A stretch of DNA of 64,000 nucleotides from Coriobacteriaceae bacterium (GCA_025992855.1 DAJPGB010000001.1:1364001-1428000); one strand, 5' to 3'. Shown: positions 45,035 through 54,229, counted from the stretch's first letter. Notes: generated from the letters alone by a model not told the origin. Program-made: numbers and translations.

Positions 45035-46765
45035 ATGAGGATCTCTAGACTGAGGATTGAGAACTATCGGAATCTCGATGGCGTAGCGATTAGTTTTGAC
45101 GAGGACGTGACCTATATTGTCGGCGAAAACAACCTCGGCAAAACGAATGTGCTCGACTTGCTCAATACAATCTTCAATCAAGCGACGATTAGCGAAGAGG
45201 ATTTCGCTAACATTGAAAAGCGCTCAGGTGCTCTAGTTACTTTAAAGTTGGACGAGGACGAGATCGGAATAACGGGGCTCGACATCGATCCTATGACCGG
45301 AAACACTATTACCATCTGCGCTTTTGCTGACGACCCGGATTCTCGAATTGAATTTAAGGTCGAAGGGAGCGGAGAAAGTATTTCACCCTCTCTGATGCGA
45401 TGCGTTCACGTGTTCAGGTACTCTACTGCATCCTTTAATAGGGGAGACCTGGCGTTTGATGGTACCCGAGGTGTCGGCAAAGTTCTCTCCAAGGGCATCG
45501 CTCTTTACCTAGAGAAGGAGGGCAAAGGGGTCTCCGACTTTCTGGATGGGAGCGAGCTTAAAGGTCTGGTTGCAGATCTCGGCTCGATCGTCAGTGACGT
45601 TCCCATCTTGTCATCATATGGCGTGAGGCCGGGAGTCGACTCATCGGACGGCGGAACGCTTGGAACCTTGGTTACCTTGCTTGACAAGAGAGGCGTTCAT
45701 TTTAAAAAGGCAGGTGTGGGCTTGCAGTATCTTGCCATTGCCTCGCTCTCAATAATCGAGAGCATTATGCGTCTTTCGCCTAAACGCCTTCAAGAGAGCC
45801 TCTGCTCGGATGACGATGGCAAGTGCGTGCTGCACGCTGTGCTGGCTTATGACGAACCCGAAGCTCATCTTCACCCGTATATGCAGAGGCGCCTCTCGAA
45901 GAGCTTGCATAGGATTTGCGATGGGAGGGACGACGGATTCAATGCTCTTCTAAAGGACTATTTCGGGATTGATTCAATCAAAGCTCAGCTAATCATGGTG
46001 ACGCATTCGCCAAACATTCTGGCTCGCGGCTATAAGAACATTGTGCGATTCGGGCAGGGCGAAGATTCGCCGAAGGTCGTGTGCGGTAGGGATATTGACC
46101 TGTCCGACAAGTTTGAAAAGCATCTTATGTTGAATTTTGAGTCAGTACGTGAGGCTTTTTTCGCTCGGTCTGTTTTGGCTTTTGAGGGGCAGACGGAGTC
46201 CGGTGCCATTCCGGTGTTCGCCCGCAACCTTGGGATGGATCTGGATGATTATGGAGTTGTGCCAATCAGGGCTGGCGGGAAAAAGAACGTTGAGCCACTC
46301 TGTGAACTTCTGGGCAAGTTCGAGATTCCAAATTATTCCATTGTCGACAGGGATGATGAGCTGCAAGAAACTTCTGGAGACCATATAACGACAACCGGAC
46401 GGGATTTTGAAGCTGAGGTTGTTGACGCGTTCTTCACTAGCGATAACCAGGGTGCGTTTATTGCGCTTCTTGAGTCAATTGACCCTTTTCAGAGGGCAAC
46501 TAGCATCAAGGGGAATTGCAGAGCCCTGAAAAACGCCCGAACTGTCTACGGCGTTAGCTTGCCGGGCGCTGAGTACGATTTCCGGGGGCCGGAGTTTGAC
46601 GGGCAATTCGCCGGCAAGCCTGAATCGCGTGCGCTTATGTATGCATGGCTTTCATCGAACAAGGGCGTCGCGTCTGGCGTTGCCCTCGCGGAGGCTCTTG
46701 GTGCCGAAGGCGTTCCCGACTGTTACAAAAGTATTATTCGCAAGGCCGTGGGGCTTGAATGCTGA
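45035..46765 (+). CDS. gajA: OLD-family ATP-dependent endonuclease, GajA-like (Gabija defence)
   Basis: 576 residues. An SMC/RecF-like ATPase half begins MRISRLRIENYRNLDGV, with Walker A GENNLGKT (30-37) and the signature/Walker B region LAYDEPEAHLHPYMQRRL near 270. The C-terminal TOPRIM half carries Glu384 (SVLAFEGQTES) and Asp438/Asp440 (SIVDRDDE), the metal-binding residues of OLD nucleases. GajA cuts phage DNA when nucleotide is depleted. Length, domain order and the overlapping UvrD-like partner gene match Gabija. The start at ATG 45035 follows GGGAGG. Confidence 0.75.
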   Translation: MRISRLRIENYRNLDGVAISFDEDVTYIVGENNLGKTNVLDLLNTIFNQATISEEDFANIEKRSGALVTLKLDEDEIGITGLDIDPMTGNTITICAFADDPDSRIEFKVEGSGESISPSLMRCVHVFRYSTASFNRGDLAFDGTRGVGKVLSKGIALYLEKEGKGVSDFLDGSELKGLVADLGSIVSDVPILSSYGVRPGVDSSDGGTLGTLVTLLDKRGVHFKKAGVGLQYLAIASLSIIESIMRLSPKRLQESLCSDDDGKCVLHAVLAYDEPEAHLHPYMQRRLSKSLHRICDGRDDGFNALLKDYFGIDSIKAQLIMVTHSPNILARGYKNIVRFGQGEDSPKVVCGRDIDLSDKFEKHLMLNFESVREAFFARSVLAFEGQTESGAIPVFARNLGMDLDDYGVVPIRAGGKKNVEPLCELLGKFEIPNYSIVDRDDELQETSGDHITTTGRDFEAEVVDAFFTSDNQGAFIALLESIDPFQRATSIKGNCRALKNARTVYGVSLPGAEYDFRGPEFDGQFAGKPESRALMYAWLSSNKGVASGVALAEALGAEGVPDCYKSIIRKAVGLEC

Positions 46766-48576
46766 TGAGCCAGACTGACTTGCTGGATAGCGTTGGGACC
46801 GCGATTGAGGCACGCTGTGGTGTAGATGCGTCGCAGCGCTCCGCGATTTTTTCACCATCGAAGAGAGTGTTCGTGGAGGCGCCGGCAGGCTACGGGAAGA
46901 CCACGGTGATGACTGGGCGGGCTTGCTGGCTGCTGGCATCCGGCGAAGTCCGGCCGCCAAAAAAGATTTTGGCCCTGACCTTCAGTGTCGCCGCTGCGCG
47001 GAGAATGCGAGCGGATTTGGGCGCCACTATGTCGGCGCTTCCGGGTTCCGTGACCAAGCGTTTTGAGGACAGCGTCATGGCGACCAATTTCCACGGCTTT
47101 GCTTGGGCCCTGCTTCGCAGGTACTGGAGATCGCTCTCGCTCCCAGTGAACGTTGACGAGCTTTCTATGGTCGATGATAACCACGCCGTTGACGAGCTGG
47201 TTTCGCGAGGCGGTAAGCTTTTCTGGGATGAAAAGAATGTTTTCAGCAGCTTCCTCCGCTCCATGAGAAATGGTCAAGACGAAGGCCTGAGACACGGCAT
47301 ACGCCCTTTTAATAGGATAATTAAGGATAGGTTCGCGTCGAACGGTCTCTTACCGTACTCTGGAATGATCTCCCTTGCAATTGAATTGCTTGCCGATTTC
47401 TCAAAGTTGAGGTCCTATCTGTCGACGGCGTTTCCTGTCGTACTCGTCGACGAAGCGCAGGACACGAATGCCCTGTGCTACATCTTTTTAAAAGGCCTGC
47501 TTTCCGATGAATCAGGAATCTGCATGTTCGGCGATCCTATTCAGCGTGTCTATGGTTTTATTGGCGCAATGGAAGGCTTAAAGACAAGGGCCACTACCGA
47601 CCTGTGTCTATCGCAGCTGGAGCTCGAACATAATCATAGGTTTTCTAGGGGATCTATTGTCGGGGAGCTCGGTGCTGCGATTCGCTCCAACATGAAGGGT
47701 GCCATTGCCGGCGGTACGCCCCGACTTCCCATATATGTTGGCGCTGCACAGCAAGACGAAGCGACTGCCATCGTTTCAAAGGTCGCCACTCTCGCTCAAG
47801 GAGGTAGCGGTAGGATTGCGATTCTTGTTCGTAAGCGCGGTGCCCTGGCCAATCTCATCACTGACGAGCTGACTAAAGAGGAGATGCCATACTTCAACGG
47901 GCTTTTCTCGGATACAGATCCAGAGTTCGTTGAATTCAATGCATTTGCTTTATCCAGGATTACCGATGCAGCGTCTGGAGAAAAAGGCGTCAGCCGGTCT
48001 GCAGCGGACAAAATAATCGGCTCCATCTCTGATGAACTGCTGACTGACTCCAGGAGATTAATGTATGGGCGGTCCTATGCCATGCTTCTTGGAGCGCTGC
48101 GGAAACACCTCAAAAATGACTGCGTCTCGATGGGCCCTTCGGAGCGCTTCGACTATATCGTAAGTATCTTTTCCGAGGGCTCCCTGCGGCGTTTCTCTGA
48201 TTACCTTGATGCAGATATCTCGATCATGACCATTCACTCTGCTAAGGGACTCGAGTGGGACACCGTTTTCATACCGGGCGTTACGCGCTTCGATTGGCCT
48301 GGAAGGATTTGCTCTCGGTGCGAAAGTGCTGGCATGTGCTCGCGTTCTGCGCGTGGATGCCGGATTGTGGATGCGAAGAAATTGCCAGACGGGCTTATTG
48401 AGGAAATGGGCCTGCTGTACGTCGGTGTCACTCGCGCCCGCAAAGCGGTATATGTCTCCGCCTCTATGCAGCGCAGGACAAATAACGGGAACTATCAGGT
48501 TGCTTGCCCCTCTTGCCTAACGTCTCTTCCGGGTATTGAACCTGTGAGCTGGTCGGTCATGGACGGAGAGGGGTGA
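46759..48576 (+). CDS. gajB: UvrD/Rep-type superfamily 1 helicase, GajB-like, with Cys cluster
   Basis: 605 residues. Motif I APAGYGKTT (41-49), motif II VLVDEAQDT (Asp231-Glu232), FGDPIQRVYGFIGA, motif V MTIHSAKGLEWDTVF, motif VI LLYVGVTRARKAVYVS. GajB partners GajA in Gabija; this one is about 100 residues longer than typical GajB. The extra C-terminal part has Cys518, Cys521, Cys527, Cys534 and Cys583, Cys586, which could hold a zinc ion or FeS cluster. Start ATG 46759 or ATG 46765 (the latter as an ATGA overlap with gajA's stop). Confidence 0.72.
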   Translation: MLMSQTDLLDSVGTAIEARCGVDASQRSAIFSPSKRVFVEAPAGYGKTTVMTGRACWLLASGEVRPPKKILALTFSVAAARRMRADLGATMSALPGSVTKRFEDSVMATNFHGFAWALLRRYWRSLSLPVNVDELSMVDDNHAVDELVSRGGKLFWDEKNVFSSFLRSMRNGQDEGLRHGIRPFNRIIKDRFASNGLLPYSGMISLAIELLADFSKLRSYLSTAFPVVLVDEAQDTNALCYIFLKGLLSDESGICMFGDPIQRVYGFIGAMEGLKTRATTDLCLSQLELEHNHRFSRGSIVGELGAAIRSNMKGAIAGGTPRLPIYVGAAQQDEATAIVSKVATLAQGGSGRIAILVRKRGALANLITDELTKEEMPYFNGLFSDTDPEFVEFNAFALSRITDAASGEKGVSRSAADKIIGSISDELLTDSRRLMYGRSYAMLLGALRKHLKNDCVSMGPSERFDYIVSIFSEGSLRRFSDYLDADISIMTIHSAKGLEWDTVFIPGVTRFDWPGRICSRCESAGMCSRSARGCRIVDAKKLPDGLIEEMGLLYVGVTRARKAVYVSASMQRRTNNGNYQVACPSCLTSLPGIEPVSWSVMDGEG

Positions 48577-48579
48577 TTT

Positions 48580-48762
48580 GTGGCGCCGCGTAAGAGGCGG
48601 ATGCCATCGTTTAATCACGATGAGTTTTGTGGTGCAACTCGTACCCGGTTTGATAATGACGGGCAGTGGGGCAATAGGGGATCGCCTAACATGTTGGTCA
48701 AGCAAAATCTTTTGTTAATTTCGAACAGGTATTCGATATGTATGGGCTTTCGCCGTGTGTAA
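48580..48762 (+). CDS. Small hypothetical protein after gajB
   Basis: 60 codons from GTG, starting 3 bases after the gajB stop with GAGAGGGG just upstream. The product is basic (APRKRRMPSF at the start). No family recognised. It could be a short third member of the operon or the remnant of a longer gene, since the following 450 bases hold no frame. Confidence 0.35.
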   Translation: MAPRKRRMPSFNHDEFCGATRTRFDNDGQWGNRGSPNMLVKQNLLLISNRYSICMGFRRV

Positions 48763-49218
48763 ATACGTGGAACCTAGTTTGAATTTATGCAGGCCAACGA
48801 AGCTGCCTCTAGGGTGGATTAGACGGCCCACTTATTGCTGTTGATTTATGCTGCAAAAACTTTAATCGTATCTACCTGCTAAAACACAACATGTTGTGTT
48901 GAGCTTCAAAAAACAATACAGGATATAGATTGCGTTTGCGGCTACAATTAATTTAACGTGAAACGTCGTTTCCCCACTACAACTTAATTGTTCGAAAGGA
49001 GCTGGATGGGATAGCTGTCAAAATCGAGGCCATGTTGATGGCCCACTAAGATTCTTTGGGGGCGCGTGCGCTTATAGATCAACAGCAGTATGCGCCCCCG
49101 TATGCTCAAATCATTTCCAAATAGCTTTTCTTCAAGAACCTGTCACTTGTGTGGCAGGGCGGGTTAGTCCGTAAAAAATTCGAGGGATGGCTCTTGGATT
49201 CTTGGAGGTGCGTAATTT
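48763..49218. other. Non-coding stretch before the split membrane gene
   Basis: AT-rich for the first 200 bases, no supported gene. It holds a GC-rich inverted repeat GGGGGCGC/GCGCCCCC (49058-49065 with 49092-49099) and a small hairpin CCTGTCAC-TTGT-GTGGCAGG at 49139-49158, the latter perhaps in the leader of the next gene. A good AAAGGAG ribosome site near 48996 leads to an ATG that stops after two codons. Confidence 0.5.
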
Positions 49219-49315
49219 TTGGCCAATAACTATCTAGATATTCTTCTTGGGAAAATCTCTGCGTACGATCTGTTCAATGTACTCATTCCGGGCGCACTTG
49301 TAGGTACCGTCAAGA
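49219..49315 (+). pseudogene. 5' fragment of a membrane protein gene split by the IS element
   Basis: TTG 49219 with GGAGGTG 8 bases upstream opens a frame reading ANNYLDILLGKISAYDLFNVLIPGALVGTVK before the left terminal repeat of the IS. The YDLFNxLIPG motif is typical of a small membrane protein family whose later part contains SRIGSLxIEP. That later part is found at 50652-51101, after the IS. Read together, the distance between IPG and SRIGS is about 45 residues, as expected in that family. Confidence 0.65.
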
Positions 49316-50651
49316 TTCTTTCGCAAATTGATTTAACCGTCCTCGGCCCCGTCCTCTTCTAGCCCTCCGCCTTTCCCCTCAGCTCGTCCATCTCCTCCAG
49401 CTTCGACATGTCCAGGTACCTCCTCTTGCCCCACTCGTGCTCCACTATGTACTTCAGCCTCGCCGTCACCAGCATGAGGGCCGAATTGCCGTCCGGGAAG
49501 GTCCCGACGACCCTCGTCCTCCTCCTGATCTCGCGGTTGATGCGCTCGATCCCGTTGTTCGTCCTGATCCGGCGCCAGTGCTCAGGCGGGAATTCCGTGT
49601 AGGCAAGCGTCTCGGCGAACCCGTCGCGCACCGTCCTCGCGGTCGCCCCGAGCCGCATCGACTCCAGCTTCTCCGCCACCTCCTCGGCCTTTCTGGCGCA
49701 TGCCTCGCGCGATTCCTGCGCGTGGATTGCCTTCAGCATGCGCGCCGCGGCCTTCCGCCTGGTCACGGGAACCCTTCCCAGCACGTTGCGGTAGAAATGC
49801 ACCGTGCAGCGCTGGTAGCGGGCCCCGGGGAACACCTCCTCGAGCGCACCGAGCATCCCCGCGCACTTGTCGCCGGTGACGAGCCGCACGCCGGAGAGCC
49901 CGCGCCCCTTGAGCCAGGAGAAGAACTCGCGCCAGGACTCCGCGGACTCGGTGTATCCCTCGGAGCAGCCGATGATCTCCCGGTCGCCGGCGGAGTTGAC
50001 GCCGATGGCGACCAGCACGGCCACGTTCTCGTAGGACCCTCCCCAGCTGCGCTTGAGGTAGATGCCGTCGACGAAGACGTAGGGGTAGCCGCCATCGAGC
50101 GGCCTCTGCCGCCAGGCCTCGATGGACGCGAAGGCCCTCTCGTTGAGGTTGGAGACGGTGCCGGAGGACACCGGCGCTCCCCACAGGAGCTCGGAGACGT
50201 CCTCGATCCTCCTGGTCGAGACGCCCGCCAGGTACATCTCGACGATGGCCTCCTCGACCGGGGTCTCGCGCCTGCGGTAGCGCTCGATGACGGCCGTCTG
50301 GAAGGTCGCCCCGCGGAGCTTCGGCACGCTGAGCTCGACTTCCCCGGCTCCCGTGACGAGCCTCCTCGTGTAATGGCCGCTGCGGTAGGCCTCCCGGCCC
50401 GCCGTCCTCTCGTAGCGCCCGGCCCCGACGAGCTCCGACGCCTCCTCGTCGAGCAGCGCGTTGAGCGTCTCCTCTACGGTCTTCCTCACCAGATTCTTTA
50501 TGTCGTTGCGCAGCGACTCCTCGTCGACTGATACGATGTTCGCAGACACGGCCCGTGCCCCCTTCGTCGGTGATTTGTTGTTTAGTCGCTAGAAATCATA
50601 TGACGGGGCGCGGGCCGTGTTCCGCTATGCGGTTGTCAATTTGCGAAAGAA
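49316..50651 (-). mobile_element. IS256-family insertion sequence
   Basis: Terminal inverted repeats of 16 identical bases: TTCTTTCGCAAATTGA at 49316-49331 and its complement at 50636-50651; partial similarity continues inward (AACCG, CCCCGTC, TTCTAG). One transposase gene on the minus strand fills the element. No unambiguous 8-9-bp target duplication is seen next to the repeats. It interrupts a membrane-protein gene. Confidence 0.8.
49359..50549 (-). CDS. IS256-family transposase (mutator type)
   Basis: 396 residues, complete. DDE catalytic positions are visible in order: Asp in YVFVDGIYLKRSW, Asp in RLVTGDKCAGMLGALEEVFPGA followed by the family CTVHFYRNVLG, and Glu in NNGIERINREIRRRTRVVG. 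Start is GTG 50549. GC is higher than in the surrounding island, as expected for a recent arrival. The gene appears intact, so the element may be active. Confidence 0.95.
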   Translation of the reverse strand: MSANIVSVDEESLRNDIKNLVRKTVEETLNALLDEEASELVGAGRYERTAGREAYRSGHYTRRLVTGAGEVELSVPKLRGATFQTAVIERYRRRETPVEEAIVEMYLAGVSTRRIEDVSELLWGAPVSSGTVSNLNERAFASIEAWRQRPLDGGYPYVFVDGIYLKRSWGGSYENVAVLVAIGVNSAGDREIIGCSEGYTESAESWREFFSWLKGRGLSGVRLVTGDKCAGMLGALEEVFPGARYQRCTVHFYRNVLGRVPVTRRKAAARMLKAIHAQESREACARKAEEVAEKLESMRLGATARTVRDGFAETLAYTEFPPEHWRRIRTNNGIERINREIRRRTRVVGTFPDGNSALMLVTARLKYIVEHEWGKRRYLDMSKLEEMDELRGKAEG

Positions 50652-51101
50652 ATTATGCGTCACCCACTTGTAACATATTCCGTCAGCCAGATGCCGTTAG
50701 GCAGTTGTATTGACTGCTCCAACTGGCTGTCACTATTTGTGATGAGTTATGTTCTCGGTCTCATTGCGTCGCGGATTGGCTCTCTCTGTATTGAGCCGTT
50801 GGCTCGTAAGCTGAAACCGGCCAGAAAACGAGACTATTCTGCCTTTGCGTATGCTCAGAAACGCGATCCAAAGGTCGAGCAGCTCTTAATGATTTCAAAC
50901 ATGTATCGCAGCCTGTCGGGGGCTGGTGTTCTGCTCGTCATTATCCTGCTTGCGTCATTGTTGCCGGAATCACATCGGCTTCCAGCGGCGCTGTGCTCTT
51001 TTATCGCCTTATTTGTCGCTTCCTGGGTCAAGCAAGAGCGGTATGTGGAAAAACGAATCAACTTCAATCTTGAGGAACGTGATAACCATAAGCGAGATTA
51101 A
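50652..51101 (+). pseudogene. 3' fragment of the IS-split membrane protein gene
   Basis: Frame continues from the right IS end: MRHPLVTYSVSQ, a hydrophobic segment WLSLFVMSYVLGLIASRIGSLCIEPL, a basic KPARKRDYSAFAYAQKRDPKV region, and two further hydrophobic stretches near residues 95-130. It ends inside the MBL-fold gene with a 23-base overlap. An internal ATG at 50655 might give a truncated product, but no ribosome site is evident. Original function unknown; pairing with an MBL gene suggests a two-gene unit. Confidence 0.6.
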
Positions 51102-51987
51102 GTCTCTGTCCGTTGGTAACGGCGACATGTTTTATATCAATCACAACTCCGATAACTTCAGCATGATCGACTGCAATATCGCCGATGATCGTAAGTCGGA
51201 AATCCTTGATGAGGTCAAAAACCTCGCAGGTGATAAGGGTATCGTGCGTTTTATTAGCACACATCCGGACCAAGATCATATTCAGGGTATTGAGTATCTT
51301 GATGAGCTTGGGCTTATCCCGAATTTTTATTGCGTCGACAATAATGTCTCCAAGTCCACGGAGACTAAGAGCTTTAAAAAGTATAAGGAGCTGAAGGAGT
51401 CGCCGTGTGCTTACAAAATTAGCAAGGGGTGTAAGCGCAAATGGATGAACCTCTCTGATAATGAGCGCGGTCCTGCTGGGATTAGCGTCCTCTGGCCCGA
51501 CGTGACAAACGAGGCATTCCAGAGTGCTTTGCAGGATGCTGAAAGCTCGGATAATCCCAATAATATTAGCCCCGCGATTGTCTACTCGCTAGAGGAAGGG
51601 GTCCGTGCGCTTTGGCTTGGTGACATGGAGAATGACTACATGGTGGCGATCGAAGATGACATTGCGCTTTCGCCTGTGGACATTCTATTTGCGCCGCATC
51701 ATGGACGGAAGTCCGGTCGCGTTCCTAAGACATGGCTAGATAAGTTGGAGCCTCGGTTGATCGTTGTGGGAGAGGCCCCGTCAGACGAGCTTGAGTATTA
51801 CTCGAACTACAACACTCTGACGCAAAACAGCGCTGGCGACATTTTGTTCTGTTGCGAGGCCGGTAAGACTCACGTTTACGTTGGATCTCCTTCTTACAGC
51901 GTCAATTTCTTAGACCGAGACCCTAATGCTTCGGTTGTGAAGGGTTCGCTGTATTATTTGGGCTCTTTTGATTGCGGTGATCGCTAG
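51079..51987 (+). CDS. MBL-fold metallohydrolase, ComEC-like type
   Basis: About 302 residues. Metal-binding motif THPDQDHIQG near residue 55 (the HxxxDH site), then LWLGDME near 175 and APHHGRKSG near 200, the later ligands of metallo-beta-lactamase folds. No signal peptide. The start is uncertain: GTG 51079 (after TTGAGGA) overlaps the end of the membrane-protein fragment; TTG 51070 is possible. Coupling to a membrane protein suggests a joint role, possibly in phage defence or nucleic-acid processing, but this is inferred only from location. Confidence 0.72.
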   Translation: MITISEIKSLSVGNGDMFYINHNSDNFSMIDCNIADDRKSEILDEVKNLAGDKGIVRFISTHPDQDHIQGIEYLDELGLIPNFYCVDNNVSKSTETKSFKKYKELKESPCAYKISKGCKRKWMNLSDNERGPAGISVLWPDVTNEAFQSALQDAESSDNPNNISPAIVYSLEEGVRALWLGDMENDYMVAIEDDIALSPVDILFAPHHGRKSGRVPKTWLDKLEPRLIVVGEAPSDELEYYSNYNTLTQNSAGDILFCCEAGKTHVYVGSPSYSVNFLDRDPNASVVKGSLYYLGSFDCGDR

Positions 51988-52095
51988 TCCTGCTGTTGCC
52001 TCGTTCAATCATGGCCTGTCTGTGCGTTTACCTTACAGGCCATGATACGACCTTCAGTCTCCTTGAGATAACGTAGAATGTCGTCCTGATATACA

Positions 52096-52152
52096 AAAGC
52101 TCTTTGGGAGCTTTAAGGGTGACGCTTTCTGTTAGAGAGTGTCGCCCTTTTT
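52096..52152 (+). terminator. Two hairpins after the MBL gene, the second a terminator
   Basis: AAAGCTC-TTTG-GGAGCTTT at 52096-52114, then AAGGGTGAC...GTCGCCCTT with an inner CTTTCT/AGAGAG pairing at 52115-52149, ending in TTTTTT. Confidence 0.75.
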
Positions 52153-52259
52153 TCATGCATGTAATGCGTGACGTGCTAGCAAAACGCCATTCCGGCAAGG
52201 GAACGGTCGAGTATGGGCGGTTTGCACCTTGCGCCTGCTGTCATTGGTGTAGCAAGCAC

Positions 52260-52287
52260 TTGATTTAGCCTACATAAAGTCTATAAT
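52260..52287 (+). promoter_or_regulatory. Promoter of the AAA15 ATPase/RloB operon
   Basis: TTGATT (52260-52265), 16-base spacer, TATAAT (52282-52287). Confidence 0.65.
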
Positions 52288-52341
52288 CAAAGAAAAACTC
52301 TGATATATCTTTTCAAAACAATGAAAGGAATGTTGAGTACC

Positions 52342-53559
52342 ATGCTTTGCCAGTTCACCTTTAAGAACTATCGGTCCTATCGCGACGAGGCGGAGCTTTC
52401 TATGCAGGCGACGCCGATGAAGGAGTTCGAGCGCTCTCTCATAGCGTGCCCTGATGGGCAGGGCTTTCTCCCGGTGGCCGCGGTGTACGGACCCAACGCT
52501 GGCGGTAAGTCTAACCTGCTCGAGGCTCTCGATTACGTTCGCTCGGCTGTAGCCAGACCGATCAGGCTGCTGTCTGCCAGCGCTGATGCGCCAGGGGGTG
52601 ATCGCCCTTCGATGCCCCGTTGTTCTGCGTTCGGGTTCGATGACGTGTCGGCTACAGAGCCCACCGAGTTCGAGCTCTACTACCGCGCTGGCGACCACGA
52701 GTACCGCTATGCCTTGTCCGTACACGCCGACGAGATCGTGTCCGAAGGGTTGTGGCGGCGTAAATTGGGAGCGTCGCGTACGGCGATGCTGTTCGAGCGC
52801 GAGGGTGCAAAGGTTGAGCTCGGTCCCACGCTGCGTAAGCTTGTGACGGCCGCGAGATTCAATCCGAGCCTGCCGTATCTATCGTTTCTTTGCATCAACT
52901 TCGATGCGCCGGTGGTCCAGGAGGCGGCCAGCTGGTTTCTCGACACTGTGTTTCTCAACTACAACAGTTCCTACCTGGAGCGGATGCTCGAGCAAATGCT
53001 CGACGAGGGTGACTCGCGGGAGGTCACGCGTTTCCTGCGCGCCGTTGATGTGCGTATCGATGGCTTCAGAGTGGAGAGGGCGCCGGAATGGCGCGGCCAG
53101 CGCGTCTTCGTGAGGCACGAGGTGGGCGGCAAGGCGTACGAGTTGCGTTTATCCGAGGAATCTGCCGGCACCCAGAAGCTCATGGGGTTGGCTGCGTATC
53201 TGATGACAGCGCTTGAGCGTGGAGGCACCGTTGTGGTAGACGAGCTCGACGCCAAACTGCACCCGAAGCTTCTTCGCTATGTGATTCTGCTGTTTAAGGA
53301 TCCTGAGGTCAACAAGAGTGGCGCGCAGCTCATCTTCTCGTCTCAGGACGTGTCAACCATGCGAAACGACGTGTTCCGCCGCGACGAGATATGGTTCGCT
53401 GCGCGCGGCGAGGGGGAGGCGAGCCAACTGTGGTCTCTCGCCGACATCCACGAGGCAAACGGTAATCTGGTAAGCAAGAACGCGGCTTTCGACAAGCAAT
53501 ATCTGTCCGGTCGCTACGGCGCCGATCCGTATCTCACCCGCATCGAGGAGTGGGATTAG
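52342..53559 (+). CDS. AAA15-family ATPase (RloA/AbiLi-like)
   Basis: 405 residues. N-terminal FTFKNYRSYRDEAELSM, Walker A GPNAGGKS (50-57), a long insert, SAGTQKLMGLAAYL signature near residue 275, Walker B TVVVDELDAKLHP (Asp300-Glu301). This is an ABC-type ATPase of the kind paired with RloB proteins. Such pairs form the AbiL abortive-infection system and retron-associated effectors. Start at ATG 52342 is favoured (AAAGGA upstream); an ATG at 52321 would add seven residues. One base separates its stop from the rloB start. Confidence 0.82.
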   Translation: MLCQFTFKNYRSYRDEAELSMQATPMKEFERSLIACPDGQGFLPVAAVYGPNAGGKSNLLEALDYVRSAVARPIRLLSASADAPGGDRPSMPRCSAFGFDDVSATEPTEFELYYRAGDHEYRYALSVHADEIVSEGLWRRKLGASRTAMLFEREGAKVELGPTLRKLVTAARFNPSLPYLSFLCINFDAPVVQEAASWFLDTVFLNYNSSYLERMLEQMLDEGDSREVTRFLRAVDVRIDGFRVERAPEWRGQRVFVRHEVGGKAYELRLSEESAGTQKLMGLAAYLMTALERGGTVVVDELDAKLHPKLLRYVILLFKDPEVNKSGAQLIFSSQDVSTMRNDVFRRDEIWFAARGEGEASQLWSLADIHEANGNLVSKNAAFDKQYLSGRYGADPYLTRIEEWD

Positions 53560-53560
53560 C

Positions 53561-54229
53561 ATGGTGGCGAAGAAGTCGAAGGGCTGGCGCAGTGGCAAGC
53601 GCGAGGGCCGCTCGCGCATGGTTCAGATGACACGTCATCTCGTAGTGAGCGAGGGCAAGGAGACCGAGCCTCGCTACTTTGAGGGTGTGCGCGCGGCGTT
53701 GGGCGAGGCGAATGAGCGCAAGGTTGCCATTGTCGTTAAGGGAACCGGCAAACACACGCTTGACCTGTTTGACTTCGCCGTCGAACACTGCCGCTATGCG
53801 CCCGAGACGTTCGATCACGTGTGGCTCGTGTATGACAAGGATGACTTCCCTGCGTCCGACTTTGATGCGATGGAGCGCAAGTGCAACGAGCTCTCTGATG
53901 GTTCGAGGACTTTCCACGCGTTGTGGTCCAACCCCTGCTTCGAGCTGTGGCCTCTTCTGCACTTTCGCTACACGACCGCGCATATGTCCGCGTCCGACTG
54001 CCAGCATGCCCTCGCGCAGGAGATGTTGAAGAACTTGGGTATCGAGTACCGCAAGAACCTGGACGGGATGTTTGGGGCAGTGGATGATAGGCGTGGCGAA
54101 GCATTGCAGCGTGCTGGGCGCCTCGTCACATACCATAGGGGGCTGGGTAACGTTAAACCATCTGCGCAAAACCCTGCAACCAAGGTGGGCGAGATATTCG
54201 ATGTGATTGGGCCGTATCTGGTTGGATAG
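53561..54229 (+). CDS. rloB: RloB-family protein (AbiLii-like)
   Basis: 222 residues of the RloB family. TOPRIM-like acidic residues: Glu31 in LVVSEGKETEPRYFEG and Asp92, Asp94, Asp95 in VWLVYDKDDFP. The basic N-terminus (KKSKGWRSGKREGRSR) may bind nucleic acid. The WSNPCFELWPLLHF segment is a family signature. With the ATPase gene it is thought to act as the nuclease of an abortive-infection pair; catalysis is inferred from the motif. Confidence 0.85.
   Translation: MVAKKSKGWRSGKREGRSRMVQMTRHLVVSEGKETEPRYFEGVRAALGEANERKVAIVVKGTGKHTLDLFDFAVEHCRYAPETFDHVWLVYDKDDFPASDFDAMERKCNELSDGSRTFHALWSNPCFELWPLLHFRYTTAHMSASDCQHALAQEMLKNLGIEYRKNLDGMFGAVDDRRGEALQRAGRLVTYHRGLGNVKPSAQNPATKVGEIFDVIGPYLVG

Noticed and set aside
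49437..50531. 364-codon plus-strand frame inside the IS
   Set aside because: Antisense to an intact transposase with complete DDE residues; Pro/Arg/Asp-rich shadow.
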